Source of the DNA: Pseudomonas typographi
GTDB lineage: Bacteria > Pseudomonadota > Gammaproteobacteria > Pseudomonadales > Pseudomonadaceae
Assembly: GCF_014694385.1 (NCBI RefSeq)
Contig: NZ_JAAOCA010000004.1
Location: forward strand, 163,061-227,060
Reading direction: 5' to 3'
Length of the DNA: 64,000 bases
This document shows positions 8,659-16,525 of this stretch, piece by piece (positions within the stretch are counted from its first letter, which is position 1; each line of letters starts with the position of its first letter). Both the position numbers and the translations under genes were made by a program. The notes under the pieces are model-generated. The model ran no database searches. It saw only the letters and a list, made by a program, of their open reading frames with translations, and was not told the origin of the DNA.

Positions 8659-11600
8659 TTACTGGATCTGTCGCCACATGATACGGCGGTTCGTGCCCCC
8701 CGCGCCGCCGCTGGTGAGCGCCGTGTTCAACAGCGTACCGCTGGAGGTATTGGATTCCAGCACGTCGGCAGAGTCGCCGGTCAGTACCGCCACCCCCCCA
8801 GCGTAGCCGTTGCTGAGTACGATGCCGCTATTGGCGGTAGAGGTAGCTTGGATTTGCGAGGTGCTGAACATCTGCCCGGTGAACGCCTGCAGAATCACGA
8901 CGCGGCCATAGCCCTGGCTGGCGCAAGGGTCGGTGGTGTCCACCCCCGCGGTGGTGAAGATGATTCGCCCACTGCTGTAGGTGGCCTTGAAGATCACCCG
9001 CTCGCCCACCAAGGTGTTGTCATAGGTCAACGGTAGGTACCAGCCCTTCTTGGTGGTGTAGTCGACGGTATTCTGTGAGGTGGTCATGTAAGTGGAGCCG
9101 CCCGTCGCGAACGAGCCGGTAATCGACTGCGCCACCAGGTTACTAATGGTGTAGTTGGCGGTGGCGGCATCGGTGTCCTGGATGGCGTAGAACGCCTGGG
9201 TGGCCGTGGTGGTTTTGTCAGCGGTTTCCATAAACTTGCCCGTGCCTACGAACACGCTGTAACCGCCGTTCGGGTTGGCGACCACCAGCGGCGGCGCGGT
9301 GATCGGTTGGGCAGTGCCGCCGGTGTCGGTGAACAGCGGTTTGCCGGAGAACGCCAGGCCCCAACTGGCCGAGCTACTGTTGGTCAGGTCGAACTTCCAC
9401 AGCCGCCCCTTGAGGTCGCCGGCATAGGCGTATTGCACAACGTCCGAGGCATCGACCCGCAACGCCACGCTAGATAACCCGTTGTCTGTCTCGCTGCTGT
9501 CGACCACGATCTTATTGATCAACGCACCGGTCGCAAGGTTGATCACATACAGTGCCGCCACGCCTGAATTACTGCCGTAGCCATTGGCGATGAACGCGGC
9601 CCAGGTGCCGTCGGCCAGCCGCGCAACCTGCGGGGTGGCGTAGGCGTAACCGAGGTCGTTAAACGTATTGGTGGTGCTGGCGGTACTGGGCGCGGATATC
9701 TCCCACAGCGCCTGTGGCGTGTTGCTGCCAGCGGCGTTGAACAGGCGGATGGCATAGAAACTCTTACCCCCGGCGCCCGTGCCTCCTACGGCCACCGTGC
9801 CCCAAGTGCTGCCGAGCTGCGCGTCGAACACATCGACTTGCCCATCGTTGAGGAACTTGTGGGAGGTGCCGTCGGTGTAGCTTGTGGCCGCGATGGTCGA
9901 CAGGCCCGATAAGGCTGAAGACGGCATATAGGCGTAGCGGCGGGTGCCGCTGTCCGCATTGATGACGCTGGTCATGCCGGAATTATCGTTCACCACCAGG
10001 CTGGCGGTCATGCCGCTGGCCTTGGTCGTGAGGTAGCTGGAATAACTGGTGTCGCCGGACGTGTCAGACGCGGTCACCGCGGTGGGCGATACGTAGGTGA
10101 CCGGCGAGTTGATCACATCGCCCATCAACACGGTTCGGGCCTTCAGGTTGGCGTTGTTGGTGCCCTTGCTCCACTCCACCAGGTCGGTACCTTTGAGGCT
10201 GGTTTTGATGGCTTTGGCCGCGTCATCCAACACTTTCTGTTGCGCCGTCGACAGCGCGTTATACGCCAGTGAAACCACGGCCGAACCGCTGTACGTCTGG
10301 TATATGGCAGTGGTGGTGCCCACCGCCATGGTGTGGTCGGTGCTCCAACTGGCGGTCGTCGACAAACTGCCATCGGTGTTGAACGGGAACGCCTTGACGG
10401 TGCCGCGCCAGTCGGTGGGGTCGTAAAGCGCTTGGTAATAATAAGAGCTGCTGGTCAGGCTGGTGGTGTTGGCGCTACCGGTACCGCCGGAACCGGACTG
10501 CGAGCTGATCTGGCTGAGCGCTTCGGTCAAGGCCGTGGTCAGCGAGTCGGAGTCGGTGGCTTGGTAGTACTGCCCGTGGCCATAGCTGGCCGCATCCGAG
10601 AGCATTTGGTTGGCCGCGGTGAACCCCACGGTATAAGTGATCATGTTTTGCTGTTTGAAATCGTCGGCATCCCAGCTTTTGCCAGCGGCGTCGGTACCGT
10701 CGCTTTTAGTCCGCATGTCGATGTCGTAGGCGAATTTAGCGACATCGTCCAGGTAGAGGGTATCGCCCTCGTCGTCGCCGCTGGTGTCAGCGCCGTCGTT
10801 GTTGATGTTGTCCCAGTTCGGCAGCTTTTGAGTGGTGGTATAGGCCGGGTCGGACGGGGGGAACGTGCGGTCGTAGGTGGGCAGGCCGTCGGTGATGACC
10901 ACGCCGAAGTTTTTTTGGCAGCGGTACTGGAGGGGGCTGGTGTAGGTCGATGGCGTGTTGTTGTAGTACGGCGCCATCCCGCGCATGTAGCGAGTGATTT
11001 CGTAATAGGTTTCGGCCAGGGGGGTGTTGGCGACCGCCGATAGTTTGCTGATCGCGCTGACCAAGTTGTTATAGTTGGCCGTAGCCTGGGAACTGGTAGT
11101 TTTGGTCGTCTGCTGCAAGTCAGCGATATTTTGCGAGATATTGCCGCCTGGCCCACGATTCGAATTGGTGGGCGCATTGAAGGTGGCCAGGCCAATGCGA
11201 AGGCTGGTATTGGCTTTCACCAACGCACTGGCCACGGTGCGCGCCACATTCATGCGGTAGTCGATGGGGATCGTACCGGTCGTGTAGTCCTTGGTTGTGG
11301 CGCTGCCCATCAGGCCGAGCAAGTAGCTGAGGTAACGCACCGAATAGCGGGTGTTGCCGCTGCCGACCGGGTCGGGCAGCTTCAGGCAATACCTGCCCGA
11401 GCCCCAGGACAGGCCGGTATAACCGTTGCTGCAACCGCCTCGGTAGAGATCGCCAATGGACTGGTTCTCGTTGGTCATGTCCATCTTCACGATGTATCTA
11501 CAGTCGTCGTCCCGCGAACAATAGTACAGTTGCGGCTGCACCACGCTCTGGTCAAACGCCGTAGCGCGAATCAAGTTGTTCATACTGCCGGAGTCATCGA

Positions 11601-11763
11601 CCAGCAACATCAGGTTTGGCACCACCGCCGCCGCGCTCATCAGGGGCGAGGGGGATGGCGTGAAGGCGGCGTACGCCGGCGCGCTTAGGTAAAGGGCCAA
11701 GGCGATGCCATACAGCCACCCCCAGGCCTTGCTCAACGCGCGTTTGGGTTTATTGCTTGGCAT
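8659..11763 (-). CDS. pilY1: Pilus tip adhesin / assembly factor PilY1
   Basis: Large tip-associated protein needed for pilus assembly, adhesion and, in P. aeruginosa, surface sensing. From the ATG at 11763 it has 1034 residues, starting MPSNKPKRALSK. It has a signal peptide (LYLSAPAYA), a von Willebrand A domain with MIDAS-like DDSGSMN, an Asp-rich stretch with likely metal ligands (NINNDGADTSGDDEGD), and a C-terminal PilY1 beta-propeller with the family signature YAGDLKGRLWKFDL. The start overlaps the end of pilX by 14 bases. A further in-frame start at 11880 would lie deep inside pilX and adds no recognisable signal. Confidence 0.93.
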   Translation of the reverse strand: MPSNKPKRALSKAWGWLYGIALALYLSAPAYAAFTPSPSPLMSAAAVVPNLMLLVDDSGSMNNLIRATAFDQSVVQPQLYYCSRDDDCRYIVKMDMTNENQSIGDLYRGGCSNGYTGLSWGSGRYCLKLPDPVGSGNTRYSVRYLSYLLGLMGSATTKDYTTGTIPIDYRMNVARTVASALVKANTSLRIGLATFNAPTNSNRGPGGNISQNIADLQQTTKTTSSQATANYNNLVSAISKLSAVANTPLAETYYEITRYMRGMAPYYNNTPSTYTSPLQYRCQKNFGVVITDGLPTYDRTFPPSDPAYTTTQKLPNWDNINNDGADTSGDDEGDTLYLDDVAKFAYDIDMRTKSDGTDAAGKSWDADDFKQQNMITYTVGFTAANQMLSDAASYGHGQYYQATDSDSLTTALTEALSQISSQSGSGGTGSANTTSLTSSSYYYQALYDPTDWRGTVKAFPFNTDGSLSTTASWSTDHTMAVGTTTAIYQTYSGSAVVSLAYNALSTAQQKVLDDAAKAIKTSLKGTDLVEWSKGTNNANLKARTVLMGDVINSPVTYVSPTAVTASDTSGDTSYSSYLTTKASGMTASLVVNDNSGMTSVINADSGTRRYAYMPSSALSGLSTIAATSYTDGTSHKFLNDGQVDVFDAQLGSTWGTVAVGGTGAGGKSFYAIRLFNAAGSNTPQALWEISAPSTASTTNTFNDLGYAYATPQVARLADGTWAAFIANGYGSNSGVAALYVINLATGALINKIVVDSSETDNGLSSVALRVDASDVVQYAYAGDLKGRLWKFDLTNSSSASWGLAFSGKPLFTDTGGTAQPITAPPLVVANPNGGYSVFVGTGKFMETADKTTTATQAFYAIQDTDAATANYTISNLVAQSITGSFATGGSTYMTTSQNTVDYTTKKGWYLPLTYDNTLVGERVIFKATYSSGRIIFTTAGVDTTDPCASQGYGRVVILQAFTGQMFSTSQIQATSTANSGIVLSNGYAGGVAVLTGDSADVLESNTSSGTLLNTALTSGGAGGTNRRIMWRQIQ

Positions 11764-12265
11764 AGATACTCTCCAGCACCGTGCGGGCGCTGCCCGAAAT
11801 GCCGATGGCGGTGATGCGATAAAGCTTGACCGAGGTGCCAGCCTCACCGTCGAAGTTAACCGGGTCTGCCGTGGTGCCAATGAACTGGACGCCGTAAAGC
11901 GCCACCGTGGTCGCGGTGCCCGATTGCGCGCTCACCCAGGTCACACCATTGGCGCCCGCGCCCGCCGCAGTCACGGCAGTGGTTGCCGGCGGCGCGCAGT
12001 TGGTCGTGGAGTTGCACACCGCAAGGGTATAGCTGCTCTTGGCTACCGCATTCTCCCCCACCCGCAGCGCCGCCTCGGCCAGTTGGAACGTGGTGTTGCG
12101 CAAGCTTACGCTGCCGGCCATTTTTTCCTGCAGGGTGGCGTTTTGCATAGACGAAATGCCGATCATCGTTAGCAACAATAGGAACACCAGCGCAACGATC
12201 AGCACGGCGCCTCTCTGCTGCGCGGCGGCAGGCGGCAATGAGCAGGAAAACCGGGCCATGGTCAC
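11750..12265 (-). CDS. pilX: Minor type IV pilin PilX
   Basis: GspK-like minor pilin of the priming complex. The prepilin cleavage context is QQRG|AVLIVALVFLLLL: the residue at +5 is Val, not Glu, as is usual for the tip-most PilX/GspK pilins. The 171-residue protein starts at a GTG (12265) that overlaps the pilW stop (GTGA). An ATG two codons later (12259) is an alternative. The conserved EKMAGSVSLRNTTFQLAEAALR region supports the PilX assignment. Confidence 0.9.
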   Translation of the reverse strand: MTMARFSCSLPPAAAQQRGAVLIVALVFLLLLTMIGISSMQNATLQEKMAGSVSLRNTTFQLAEAALRVGENAVAKSSYTLAVCNSTTNCAPPATTAVTAAGAGANGVTWVSAQSGTATTVALYGVQFIGTTADPVNFDGEAGTSVKLYRITAIGISGSARTVLESIYAKQ

Positions 12266-12993
12266 AGCAACCTGTTGCGTATGGACGCCACGACGCTGAA
12301 CACTTGGTCCGGCAATGCGGCGTTGGTATTGGTAGTGGGGTCGGCCAAGGTGAGGCTGATACGGATACTGCGAACCAACGCGGGGTTGGCGACCGTGGTG
12401 GCGTATGACGTCACCGCCGTGTCGCTGGCACTGCCCGCCAGGCCGAACATCAGGCTGAAATCCTTGACGTTGCTCAGCAGCACCTGCTGCGCTGTACCGG
12501 TGCCGGTATACAGCGCGTTGGTGCTGCTCTTGAAGGTGTACACCACTTGGTGCACCGGAAAAGCGATTTGCCCGCTGGCCGCGGTCGCCTTACCGGTGTA
12601 CGCAGTCGAACTGCTGATGCAATCGGACAACACTGTCCAGGTTGGCGATGTACTGGCGCTGCCCACGTCGCTGGTCACCAGCGTCAGCACCGTACTGGTG
12701 CTGTCTTTGCTATAGACGATGGGCTTGTTGAAGGCTGTGGTGAAGGCGGCGCTGGTGCTTTTGTCGGTGACCGTGGCCAGGCAGCCGAACATGCCGACCA
12801 TGCGGATTTCCTGGCTCATGCGCGTCAGCAGGTAACGGGCATCTTCCTGCATGGCGGCGGCGGTGTTCTGCAGGGTGTAGGTGCTGCGGGCCGAAATGAA
12901 GATGTTCATCACGCCGAGGGTGATGATCAACCCAAGCGCCAGGGATACCATCAATTCGATCAGGCTCAGCCCGCGCTGAGAATACTGCTTCAT
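12262..12993 (-). CDS. pilW: Minor type IV pilin PilW
   Basis: GspJ-like minor pilin of the tip complex. N-terminus with peptidase site QRG|LSLIELMVSLALGL (Glu at +5) and the PilW-typical stretch DARYLLTRMSQEIRMVGMFGC. It has 243 residues. The start overlaps the pilV stop by an ATGA junction, and the stop overlaps the pilX start, so pilV, pilW and pilX are probably translationally coupled. Confidence 0.93.
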   Translation of the reverse strand: MKQYSQRGLSLIELMVSLALGLIITLGVMNIFISARSTYTLQNTAAAMQEDARYLLTRMSQEIRMVGMFGCLATVTDKSTSAAFTTAFNKPIVYSKDSTSTVLTLVTSDVGSASTSPTWTVLSDCISSSTAYTGKATAASGQIAFPVHQVVYTFKSSTNALYTGTGTAQQVLLSNVKDFSLMFGLAGSASDTAVTSYATTVANPALVRSIRISLTLADPTTNTNAALPDQVFSVVASIRNRLL

Positions 12994-13460
12994 TGGGTCA
13001 CCGCATCCATGGCTACGCGGCTGGTAAGCACAAAACTCTGCGTGGCGGTTTCAGTACTGCTGGCATTACTGCTATTGACCGCCGTGGCGGCGCGGGCATC
13101 ATTCCAACCCACGGTGATGGTATATACATAGCCGGTCTTGGCAATCACCCCGGTCCCATCGGGCAACGTCGCCGTGATATTGGCCTTGAAATCGTAGAGG
13201 TCCTGGGTCGCCGGTGCATTCAGGCTGCCGCTGCCGGGCGCGGCGTCCAGGCTGGCCAACGCGTAAGCGCCATCGGGGTTCGCCCGGATGCGGTCCATCA
13301 TGTCGTAGGCAATGAAGCTCGCCTTGGTGCGCAAGGCCGAGCTGTCGGTGAACTTCAAGGCATTGAGCTGGATCGCTGCCGCGCCCAAAAGGCCAATGGA
13401 CATCACCAGCAAGGCCACCAACACCTCGATCAGGCTTGCGCCCCGCTGGCGCGCCGTCAT
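12990..13460 (-). CDS. pilV: Minor type IV pilin PilV
   Basis: GspI-like minor pilin. The start is the ATG at 13460, giving MTARQRG|ASLIEVLVALLVMSIG with Ala rather than Phe at +1 and Glu at +5, then the typical KASFIAYDMMDRIRANPDGA. The protein has 156 residues. The ATG overlaps the fimU stop (ATGA). An open frame extends far upstream but there it only shadows fimU in another frame. Confidence 0.92.
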   Translation of the reverse strand: MTARQRGASLIEVLVALLVMSIGLLGAAAIQLNALKFTDSSALRTKASFIAYDMMDRIRANPDGAYALASLDAAPGSGSLNAPATQDLYDFKANITATLPDGTGVIAKTGYVYTITVGWNDARAATAVNSSNASSTETATQSFVLTSRVAMDAVTQ

Positions 13461-13936
13461 GAACAGGTGGTTCCGTTGTTGAGCACCACCCGGCCGTTCA
13501 CACACACCACCAGGTGGCGGCTGATGCTGCCATTGGTGTAGGTGAACAGCAGCGTCTCGGTGGGGTTGACCAGCGAGCCCAGGTTGTTGAATTCGATGTA
13601 GGCCGCACTGTTGGCGGCGACCATGGTGGAGGAGGCCGACATCGCCGGCACTACGCGCAATGTGCCGGCGGCGGTGGTCACCGACGGCACGGTCACGTTG
13701 ATGATCCCCGCCCAGTTGCCCGTGGTTTCCGGCGTCAGCCGCACACTCACACCTCGGTTGACCGCCTCGAGCCGTGCATAGTTGAGGGCCCGGTAGAAAT
13801 CCCCGGTTTCGGTATCGGCGCGGTTTTTGGCGACCAGGGTACTGAACGACGGCACGGCAACGGTGGCCACGATCACCAATAGGGCGACCGTGACCAGCAT
13901 TTCCACCAGCGTAAACCCTTTGAAACGTTGTTGCAT
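13457..13936 (-). CDS. fimU: Minor type IV pilin FimU (GspH/FimT family)
   Basis: GspH-like minor pilin at the head of the leftward operon fimU-pilV-pilW-pilX-pilY1-pilE. Starting at the ATG at 13936 (GAGGAG eight bases upstream), it reads MQQRFKG|FTLVEMLV. The GspH fold features are NYARLEAVNRGVSV and a C-terminal disulphide-type ending (CVNGRVVLNN...TTCS). It has 159 residues. It lacks the GRxR motif found in the neighbouring FimT, consistent with a structural role in the tip complex. Confidence 0.9.
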   Translation of the reverse strand: MQQRFKGFTLVEMLVTVALLVIVATVAVPSFSTLVAKNRADTETGDFYRALNYARLEAVNRGVSVRLTPETTGNWAGIINVTVPSVTTAAGTLRVVPAMSASSTMVAANSAAYIEFNNLGSLVNPTETLLFTYTNGSISRHLVVCVNGRVVLNNGTTCS

Positions 13937-14070
13937 TGCCCGTACTCCTCGACGCACCGACTATAAACCAGCCGGCGCGGCCCACCGCTCGGTCATAGGA
14001 TATACGGTTATTTGAGCAGCACCAGCGCACGGGCGCGCCGGTATGTTAGAACTTTCAAGGACGAACCATC

Positions 14071-14595
14071 ATGAACCGCAGGCAAACAGGCTTGACCTTG
14101 GTCGAGCTGCTGGTGGCATTGGGGTTGCTGGCGCTGTTGGCGCATTGGGGCGCCACGGGGCTGGCGCCACTGCTGGAGCAACAGCGGCGTAGCACCTTAG
14201 CCGAAGACCTCGCCCACGGGTTGCGCGCGGCCAAGGTGGAAGCGATCCAGCGTAACCACCGGGTGATCGTGCAACCCATCGGCGGCAACTGGGCGCAGGG
14301 TTGGCACATGATCGCCGACCAAACCGGGGGCGGCGCAGCGGATGAGCGCAACCCGCTGTTGCAAGTACGCTACGGCCAGCCCCCGGCAAGGGTGGTACCC
14401 ACGCCCAACGCGGCGGCGCAGGTGGCCTTCGACTACCTGGGCCGGCCGGTGCTGCCGCACAACGGCTCGCTGGCAGCGTCGTTGCATCTGTGCAGCACGC
14501 ACCGCCCGGGGGAGCACCTGCGGGTGGTGATCGCCCGCACGGGGCGGATCAGAATCAGCCGCGAGGTGCCGGCCGTGGACTTGTGCGCCCCATGA
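14071..14595 (+). CDS. fimT: FimT-type pseudopilin with C-terminal GRIR motif
   Basis: GspH/FimT-family pseudopilin, 174 residues, with prepilin site TG|LTLVELLVALGLLALLA and the GspH-like region AKVEAIQRNHRVIVQP. Near the C-terminus it has ARTGRIRISRE, which fits the GRxR motif reported for FimT proteins that bind DNA during natural transformation. That activity is inferred here. It is transcribed divergently from fimU with 134 bases between them, whereas P. aeruginosa has fimT and fimU in the same direction. It ends 6 bases from the convergent ispH stop. Confidence 0.88.
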   Translation: MNRRQTGLTLVELLVALGLLALLAHWGATGLAPLLEQQRRSTLAEDLAHGLRAAKVEAIQRNHRVIVQPIGGNWAQGWHMIADQTGGGAADERNPLLQVRYGQPPARVVPTPNAAAQVAFDYLGRPVLPHNGSLAASLHLCSTHRPGEHLRVVIARTGRIRISREVPAVDLCAP

Positions 14596-14601
14596 AACCG
14601 C

Positions 14602-15549
14602 TCAGTTCACTTGCTTTAGCCGCAGTTCCTTGGGCATGGAGAAGGTGATGTTCTCTTCCCGGCCCGCGAGCTCGTCGGCACCGCTGGCGCCCCAGGCGCG
14701 CAATTGCTCGATCACCCCACGCACCAGCACTTCCGGGGCTGAGGCGCCGGCGGTGATGCCAACCCGCTGGGCGCCGTCGAACCAGCGGCGGTCGAGGTCT
14801 TCGGCGCCGTCGATGAGGTACGCCGGGGTGGCCATGCGCTCGGCCAACTCACGCAGGCGGTTGGAGTTGGAGCTGTTCGGGCTGCCCACCACCAAAACCA
14901 CGTCGCACTCGCTGGCCAGTTGCTTCACCGCGTCTTGGCGATTTTGCGTGGCGTAGCAGATGTCGTCTTTGCGCGGCCCGCCGATATTGGGAAAACGCGC
15001 GCGCAGCGCGTCGATCACTCGGCTGGTGTCGTCCATCGACAAGGTGGTCTGGGTCACGAAGGCCAAGCTGTCGGGGTTGCGCACTTGCAACTGGCCCACG
15101 TCGTGCTCGTCTTCGACCAGGTAGATGGCGCCGCCATTGCTGGCGTCGTACTGGCCCATGGTGCCTTCCACCTCGGGGTGGCCCTGGTGGCCAATAAGGA
15201 TGGTTTCGCGGCCATCACGGCTGTAGCGGGCCACCTCGATGTGCACCTTGGTCACCAGTGGGCAGGTCGCGTCGAACACCTTCAGCCCGCGCCCGGCCGC
15301 TTCCTGGCGCACGGCCTGGGACACGCCGTGGGCGCTGAAGATCACGATCACGTTATCCGGCACTTGCTCGAGCTCTTCGACGAAGACCGCCCCGCGCGAG
15401 CGCAGGTCTTCGACCACAAACTTGTTGTGCACCACCTCGTGGCGCACATAGATCGGCGGCCCGAACACCTCCAAGGCGCGGTTGACGATCTCGATCGCGC
15501 GGTCCACACCTGCACAGAAGCCGCGGGGGTTGGCGAGTTTGATTTGCAT
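14602..15549 (-). CDS. ispH: 4-hydroxy-3-methylbut-2-enyl diphosphate reductase
   Basis: Last enzyme of the MEP isoprenoid pathway, an iron-sulphur protein making IPP and DMAPP. The three cluster-binding cysteines are visible in [17 protein letters not shown] and [11 protein letters not shown]. From the ATG at 15549 it has 315 residues; GGGAG lies six bases upstream. The start at 15579 adds an unlikely leader. Last gene of ribF-ileS-lspA-fkpB-ispH. Confidence 0.96.
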   Translation of the reverse strand: MQIKLANPRGFCAGVDRAIEIVNRALEVFGPPIYVRHEVVHNKFVVEDLRSRGAVFVEELEQVPDNVIVIFSAHGVSQAVRQEAAGRGLKVFDATCPLVTKVHIEVARYSRDGRETILIGHQGHPEVEGTMGQYDASNGGAIYLVEDEHDVGQLQVRNPDSLAFVTQTTLSMDDTSRVIDALRARFPNIGGPRKDDICYATQNRQDAVKQLASECDVVLVVGSPNSSNSNRLRELAERMATPAYLIDGAEDLDRRWFDGAQRVGITAGASAPEVLVRGVIEQLRAWGASGADELAGREENITFSMPKELRLKQVN

Positions 15550-15582
15550 AACGGGCTCCCGGCCAGCGGCCAGTGCCAAGGC

Positions 15583-16020
15583 TTAAAGCGCCTTGACGTC
15601 GATGATGTGCACTTCGAAAGTAAGCGTTTTGCCGGCCAGCGGGTGGTTGAAATCAACCGTTACCTGCTGCGCGTCGAAGGCTTTGACCACGCCGGGCAAT
15701 TCGGTATTGGCCGCATCGTTGAAGATCACCAGCAAGCCCTCGGCAAGCTCCATGCCCTCGAACTGTGAACGCGGCATCAGTTGAACGTTCTGCGGGTTGG
15801 GTTGGCCGAAGCCGTTCTCCGGCGGGATTACCAGCGTGCGTTCGTCACCGGCCTTGAAACCGAACAGCGCCGCCTCGAAGCCGGGCAACAGGTTGCCATC
15901 ACCTACCTGGAACACCGCCGGTGCCTTGTCGAAGGTGCTGTCGACGGTATCGCCGTTTTCCAGATGCAGGGCAAAGTGCAGTGTGACCTCGGTGTTCTGG
16001 CCGATGCGCGTATCAGTCAT
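15583..16020 (-). CDS. fkpB: FKBP-type peptidyl-prolyl isomerase FkpB (SlpA-like)
   Basis: Cytoplasmic prolyl isomerase of the SlpA/FkpB type. The 145 residues show the split FKBP core: N-terminal strand VTLHFALHLENGDTVDST, LPGFEAALFG, the inserted flap domain, and the final strand LTFEVHIIDVKAL. Typical of the fkpB that lies between lspA and ispH in gammaproteobacteria. Its start overlaps the lspA end by 8 bases. Confidence 0.92.
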   Translation of the reverse strand: MTDTRIGQNTEVTLHFALHLENGDTVDSTFDKAPAVFQVGDGNLLPGFEAALFGFKAGDERTLVIPPENGFGQPNPQNVQLMPRSQFEGMELAEGLLVIFNDAANTELPGVVKAFDAQQVTVDFNHPLAGKTLTFEVHIIDVKAL

Positions 16021-16525
16021 GGGCCTTTTCTCCGGACTTCTTCGATTTGAACATATCCAGGGCCAGCATCACCGCGCCCACGGTAATCGCGCTGTCGGCC
16101 ACATTGAAGGCCGGGTAGCGCCAAGTGTCGCGCCAGTGCACGTAGATGAAGTCGATCACATGGCCGAGGACCATGCGGTCGTAGAGGTTGCCCAGTGCCC
16201 CGCCCAGCACCAATGCCAGGGCGATGGCCAGCCAGGTGTCCTGCCGGCCCAGGCGTTTGAGCCACACCAGCAGCACCGCGCTGACGACAATGGCAATGGC
16301 CGCGAACAGCCAACGTTGCCAGCCGGAATGGTCGGCCAGGAAGCTGAAGGCCGCGCCGGTATTGTAGGCCAGTGTCCAACTGAACAGGTCGGGGATCACC
16401 ACGATTTGATCGTACAAGCCCAGGGTGTGCTCGAACCAGGCCTTGCTGGCCTGGTCGATGATGAACACCAGGGCGCTGAGCCACAGCCAGCCCAGGCGCC
16501 CGAAGCGCCCTGCCGATTCACGCAT
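16013..16525 (-). CDS. lspA: Lipoprotein signal peptidase (SPase II)
   Basis: Inner-membrane aspartyl protease that removes the signal peptide of prolipoproteins such as BamD in this window. The two catalytic Asp residues are in [14 protein letters not shown] and [11 protein letters not shown]. About four membrane helices; 170 residues from the ATG at 16525 ([15 protein letters not shown]), which overlaps the ileS stop by 8 bases. A start at 16540 would add five residues and has no better support. Confidence 0.96.
   Translation of the reverse strand: MRESAGRFGRLGWLWLSALVFIIDQASKAWFEHTLGLYDQIVVIPDLFSWTLAYNTGAAFSFLADHSGWQRWLFAAIAIVVSAVLLVWLKRLGRQDTWLAIALALVLGGALGNLYDRMVLGHVIDFIYVHWRDTWRYPAFNVADSAITVGAVMLALDMFKSKKSGEKAHD

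Noticed and set aside
13461..14030. Long upstream extension of the pilV frame (to 346 codons)
   Set aside because: The extra part is fimU read in another frame. PilV begins at MTARQRG with the prepilin site, coupled to the fimU stop.
14050..14071. AlgR-like word GGTTCGTC (minus strand) near the fimT start
   Set aside because: It matches only about 7 of 9 positions of the site I remember, lies at the fimT start codon, and has no second copy. Too weak to report as an operator.
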